Source: JBCAXA01 sp039183535
GTDB lineage: Bacteria; Pseudomonadota; Gammaproteobacteria; Steroidobacterales; Woeseiaceae
DNA: 64,000 bases
Reading direction: 5' to 3'
Assembly: GCA_039183535.1 (NCBI GenBank)
Contig: JBCDBO010000004.1
Span: forward strand, 52,563 to 116,562
Made by a program: the position numbers and the translations under genes. Positions 61,715 through 64,000 of the stretch are shown piece after piece. A model generated the notes under the pieces. The model had not been told where the DNA came from. It saw only the letters and a list, made by a program, of their open reading frames with translations, and made no database searches. The number at the start of each line of letters is the position of its first letter. The first letter of the stretch is position 1.

Positions 61715-62419
61715 ATGCAAACCTCCGACCTAACCGCGCGCCAGTATTGGGCCGAGATCAAGAAAAACCCGAATCGGGCCAAGTTCGGATTCGGCGAGAA
61801 GGCGGCATTGATCAATATCGATCTGCAACGCGCCTATACCGATACCGATACGTTCAAAACGGCCTATCAAACCGATCCGAATCAACTTGATTTCATCAAT
61901 ACACTGGCATCGTTAGCGCGGTCGAAGAACATGCCGGTGATTTGGACGTATGTCGCCTATATGGACAACGCGGACGACGCAGGCGCGTGGGGCACGCGGA
62001 CCAATACGCCTGATTCGTTGCAGAACATCAAAGAAGGCTCGGAGCGTTCAGAGTTAGATCCACGACTCAACGTCGATCGTAGCTACGATGCCGTCATCAA
62101 CAAGCGTATGGCCAACGTTTTCCACGATACGCTGATCCCATCGTTGTTGGTCTGGCACAAAGTCGATACCGTTATTTTGACGGGCGGCAGCACGTCGGGA
62201 TGCGTGCGCGCCTCCTGCGTTGCCTCGTTGTCACACGGCTACCGGACGATTGTGCCGGAGGAATGCGTCGCCGATAAGCACGAGATCCCCCACTTTGCGA
62301 ATCTTTGCGACATGATGCTGAAGTATGCCGACGTCGAGTCGTTCGACGTTGTTAAGGCGTGGTTTGAGCAACATTCCGGCTGCAAGCCAATACGCGAAGA
62401 GCGCGGCAGTCCGTTTTAG
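61715..62419 (+). CDS. Isochorismatase-family amidohydrolase (N-carbamoylsarcosine amidase-like)
   Basis: 234 residues. The cysteine-hydrolase triad is visible: Asp in LINIDLQRAYT, Lys in VINKRMANVF and Cys in GGSTSGCVRASCVA, with the cis-peptide pattern before it. The layout with an N-terminal extension fits N-carbamoylsarcosine amidase and related carbamoyl or amide hydrolases better than isochorismatase itself. Two deacetylase-fold genes follow directly, so all three probably degrade one cyclic amide or ureide compound. The start has AGGAGA at rather long spacing. Confidence 0.85.
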   Translation: MQTSDLTARQYWAEIKKNPNRAKFGFGEKAALINIDLQRAYTDTDTFKTAYQTDPNQLDFINTLASLARSKNMPVIWTYVAYMDNADDAGAWGTRTNTPDSLQNIKEGSERSELDPRLNVDRSYDAVINKRMANVFHDTLIPSLLVWHKVDTVILTGGSTSGCVRASCVASLSHGYRTIVPEECVADKHEIPHFANLCDMMLKYADVESFDVVKAWFEQHSGCKPIREERGSPF

Positions 62420-62430
62420 GGAGCAACAGC

Positions 62431-63345
62431 ATGCGGTCAGACCCCGGCTTATTCGACTATTGGCCCTACGAGGGCCGACCGAAAATCACGTGGCCCGGTA
62501 ACGCACGAGTTGCGTTTTGGGTGGCGCCTAATATCGAGTTCTACGAGCTCGATCCGGCCGTAAATCCGCACCGCAAGCCGTGGCCAAAGCCGGTACCGGA
62601 TGTGCATGGTTACGCGACCCGCGATTACGGCAATCGTGTCGGCCACATGCGCTTGATGCAGGTGCTCGACAAATACAATGTCCGCGGGTCGATATCGTTG
62701 TCGACAGCGCTGTGCGATCACCATCCCGAGATCATCGACATGTGTAAAGAGCGTGACTGGGAATTTTTCAGTCACGGTATCTACAACACACGGTACACGT
62801 ACGGCATGGACGAGCAGCAAGAGCGCGCGGTGATCGAGGCGGCGATGGAGACGATCCTGAAACACGCCGGAAAGCCATGTGCTGGCTACCTTGCACCCGC
62901 GTTAACACATACCGAGTTGACCATGGACCTTTTCTCCGAAGCGGGTGGTATTTATACCTGCGATTTGTTCCATGACGATCAACCGACACCGGTAAAGGTT
63001 CGTTCGGGCAACAAATTTATCTCGGTGCCGTACTCGCTTGAGATGAATGACACGATCGTTTATGTCGTTAATAAAATCGAGCCGCGGCGTTACGGCGAGA
63101 TGCTCAAAGCGAACTTCGATCGACTTTATGCGGAGGGTGCGAATAACCCGGTGGTCATGTGCATTCCATTACACGCCTATCAGGTGTCGCACCCCCATCG
63201 GCTCAAAGCGTTTGAAGAAGCGCTGGAATACATCACGGGTCACAGCGATGTCTGGGTAACGACCGGGCGAGAAATCGCCGAGCACTATATCGAGCATCAT
63301 TACGATGCCGCGGTCGCGGATATCGCCGAGCGAGGTGCGGCATGA
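62431..63345 (+). CDS. Polysaccharide-deacetylase-fold hydrolase (PuuE/cyclic-imidase-like)
   Basis: 304 residues of the NodB-fold superfamily, in the PuuE-like branch. DYGNRVGHMRLMQVLDKYNV and FFSHGIYNTRYTYG hold the metal-site histidine and the conserved Arg; YLAPALTHTELTMDL and IPLHAYQVSHPHRL follow. Known members of this branch hydrolyse allantoin or cyclic imides, not chitin. Its stop overlaps the next start (ATGA). It is 11 bases after the amidase gene, so the three form one operon. Substrate uncertain. Confidence 0.82.
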   Translation: MRSDPGLFDYWPYEGRPKITWPGNARVAFWVAPNIEFYELDPAVNPHRKPWPKPVPDVHGYATRDYGNRVGHMRLMQVLDKYNVRGSISLSTALCDHHPEIIDMCKERDWEFFSHGIYNTRYTYGMDEQQERAVIEAAMETILKHAGKPCAGYLAPALTHTELTMDLFSEAGGIYTCDLFHDDQPTPVKVRSGNKFISVPYSLEMNDTIVYVVNKIEPRRYGEMLKANFDRLYAEGANNPVVMCIPLHAYQVSHPHRLKAFEEALEYITGHSDVWVTTGREIAEHYIEHHYDAAVADIAERGAA

Positions 63346-64000
63346 GTCTCGATGACAGCTATTTCGAATACGCGAACCGCCGCTATGGCATGGACCACGA
63401 TCAGTACGACTGGTCGATGCTCACTGACAGAAAACCTGTCGCTTGGCCGGGCGACAAACCGCTGGCGCTGTGGATTAACATTGCACTGCAGTACTTTCCG
63501 TTAGACCAGCGGGGCAAACCGTTCCCACCGCCGGGCGGCATGGTGACGGCCTACCCGGACCTTCGCCACTACACGCTACGTGAATACGGCAACCGCGTCG
63601 GTGTGTTTCGGATTTTCGAGGCACTCGATCGGTACGGCGTCGCCGCCAGCGTCGCGATAAATACGCGATTGGTCGAGCGAGCACCCTACCTAATCAACCG
63701 CGTCGTTGAGCGTGGTCACGAGGTGCTGTGTCACGGATGGGACATGGACACACCGCATTTCGGCGGCCAAGCAGAGCAGGAAGAACGGGAAATTATCGCG
63801 CGATCCTTAAGTGACCTTCGGGCGGCGACGCAGGCGCCGGTTACCGGCTGGCTTAGCCCGGGCAAGAGTCAAAGCGCGGCAACACCGGCTCTTCTGGTGG
63901 AGCATGGCGTCGACTACATGTGTGATTGGATAAACGATGACATGCCGTACCCCTTCCGAACGGCGGCCGGCGAGATAACCGCGTTGCCGCTGTCGACCGA
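63342..64000 (+). CDS. Second polysaccharide-deacetylase-fold hydrolase (3' end cut by window)
   Basis: The start ATG overlaps the previous stop. 219 codons are visible and the frame runs off the edge. REYGNRVGVFRIFEALDRYG and RGHEVLCHGWDMDTPH are the same motifs as in the preceding protein, so the two are paralogues that may form a hetero-oligomer. VTGWLSPGKSQS follows where the previous protein has its APALTHTE. The C-terminal third lies outside. Confidence 0.85.
   Translation, partial: MSLDDSYFEYANRRYGMDHDQYDWSMLTDRKPVAWPGDKPLALWINIALQYFPLDQRGKPFPPPGGMVTAYPDLRHYTLREYGNRVGVFRIFEALDRYGVAASVAINTRLVERAPYLINRVVERGHEVLCHGWDMDTPHFGGQAEQEEREIIARSLSDLRAATQAPVTGWLSPGKSQSAATPALLVEHGVDYMCDWINDDMPYPFRTAAGEITALPLST

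Noticed and set aside
1..64000. tRNA, rRNA, CRISPR arrays, riboswitches, replication origin and attachment sites
   Set aside because: Looked for by eye and not found. Weakly conserved RNA elements could be missed without a covariance search.

Overview
The window is typical of a marine, Gram-negative, TonB-rich heterotroph, most likely a gammaproteobacterium. The basis is gene content: an OmpA-family C-terminus, an RND efflux pair, a Fur-type iron operon, two large TonB-dependent receptors (TBDRs), TRAP transport, and alginate, sulfatase and aromatic catabolism. No rRNA, tRNA, CRISPR array, phage or intact insertion sequence was seen. The genus cannot be fixed from the sequence.

Layout. 0-4 kb: OmpA-family tail, a sterol-desaturase-family membrane enzyme, then a Fur-box-preceded iron operon (DUF3649, PepSY-TM, DUF3325). 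4-8 kb: a small protein, a YtcJ-like amidohydrolase lipoprotein and two unrecognised membrane proteins that converge and overlap by 4 bases. 8-12.4 kb: RND adaptor and permease. 12.4-15.2 kb: aconitase B of a type I associate with Bacteroidota. 15.3-24.4 kb: a double-HTH LysR regulator divergent from a complete protocatechuate 4,5-cleavage operon (ligK, ligU, a DUF1932 dehydrogenase, ligJ, ligI, ligA, ligB, ligC, an aldo/keto reductase). It converts protocatechuate to pyruvate and oxaloacetate, which fits the nearby aconitase.

24.5-42.6 kb: a uronate-polysaccharide region in two regulatory modules. Module A has a LacI regulator and an identical 18-base operator-like box at two promoters: one between a secreted beta-helix protein and a carbohydrate-type TBDR, the other before hydratase-lacI-kduD-TRAP(PQM). 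Module B has a FadR/GntR regulator with a perfect ATTGGT-N3-ACCAAT site. It contains PL6 and PL17 alginate lyases, an SDR that probably reduces the unsaturated uronate (DEH), and KDG kinase. Together they give outer-membrane uptake, depolymerisation, inner-membrane import and conversion to KDPG. KDPG aldolase is not in the window.

42.6-50 kb: secreted and lipoprotein genes (a Cys-rich lipoprotein, a DUF885 protein with an altered HExxPGH motif, an MshQ-like protein, a multi-domain DUF5060 glycoside-hydrolase-like lipoprotein with a perfect CRP-type site upstream). 50.2-59.5 kb: two divergent arms around one promoter region. One arm is AraC regulator, TauE permease and AtsA-type sulfatase; the other is TBDR, aromatic-acid-type MFS transporter and a second AtsA-type sulfatase. 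I read this as an uptake and desulfation system for a small sulfated, possibly aromatic, compound. It is the best candidate here for an undescribed system, and the protocatechuate pathway 30 kb away is a plausible sink. 59.6-64 kb: an IS30-like fragment, a Tat-type PPOX-fold lipoprotein, a six-helix membrane protein, and an isochorismatase-fold amidase with two polysaccharide-deacetylase-fold (PuuE/cyclic-imidase-like) enzymes, the last cut by the window edge.
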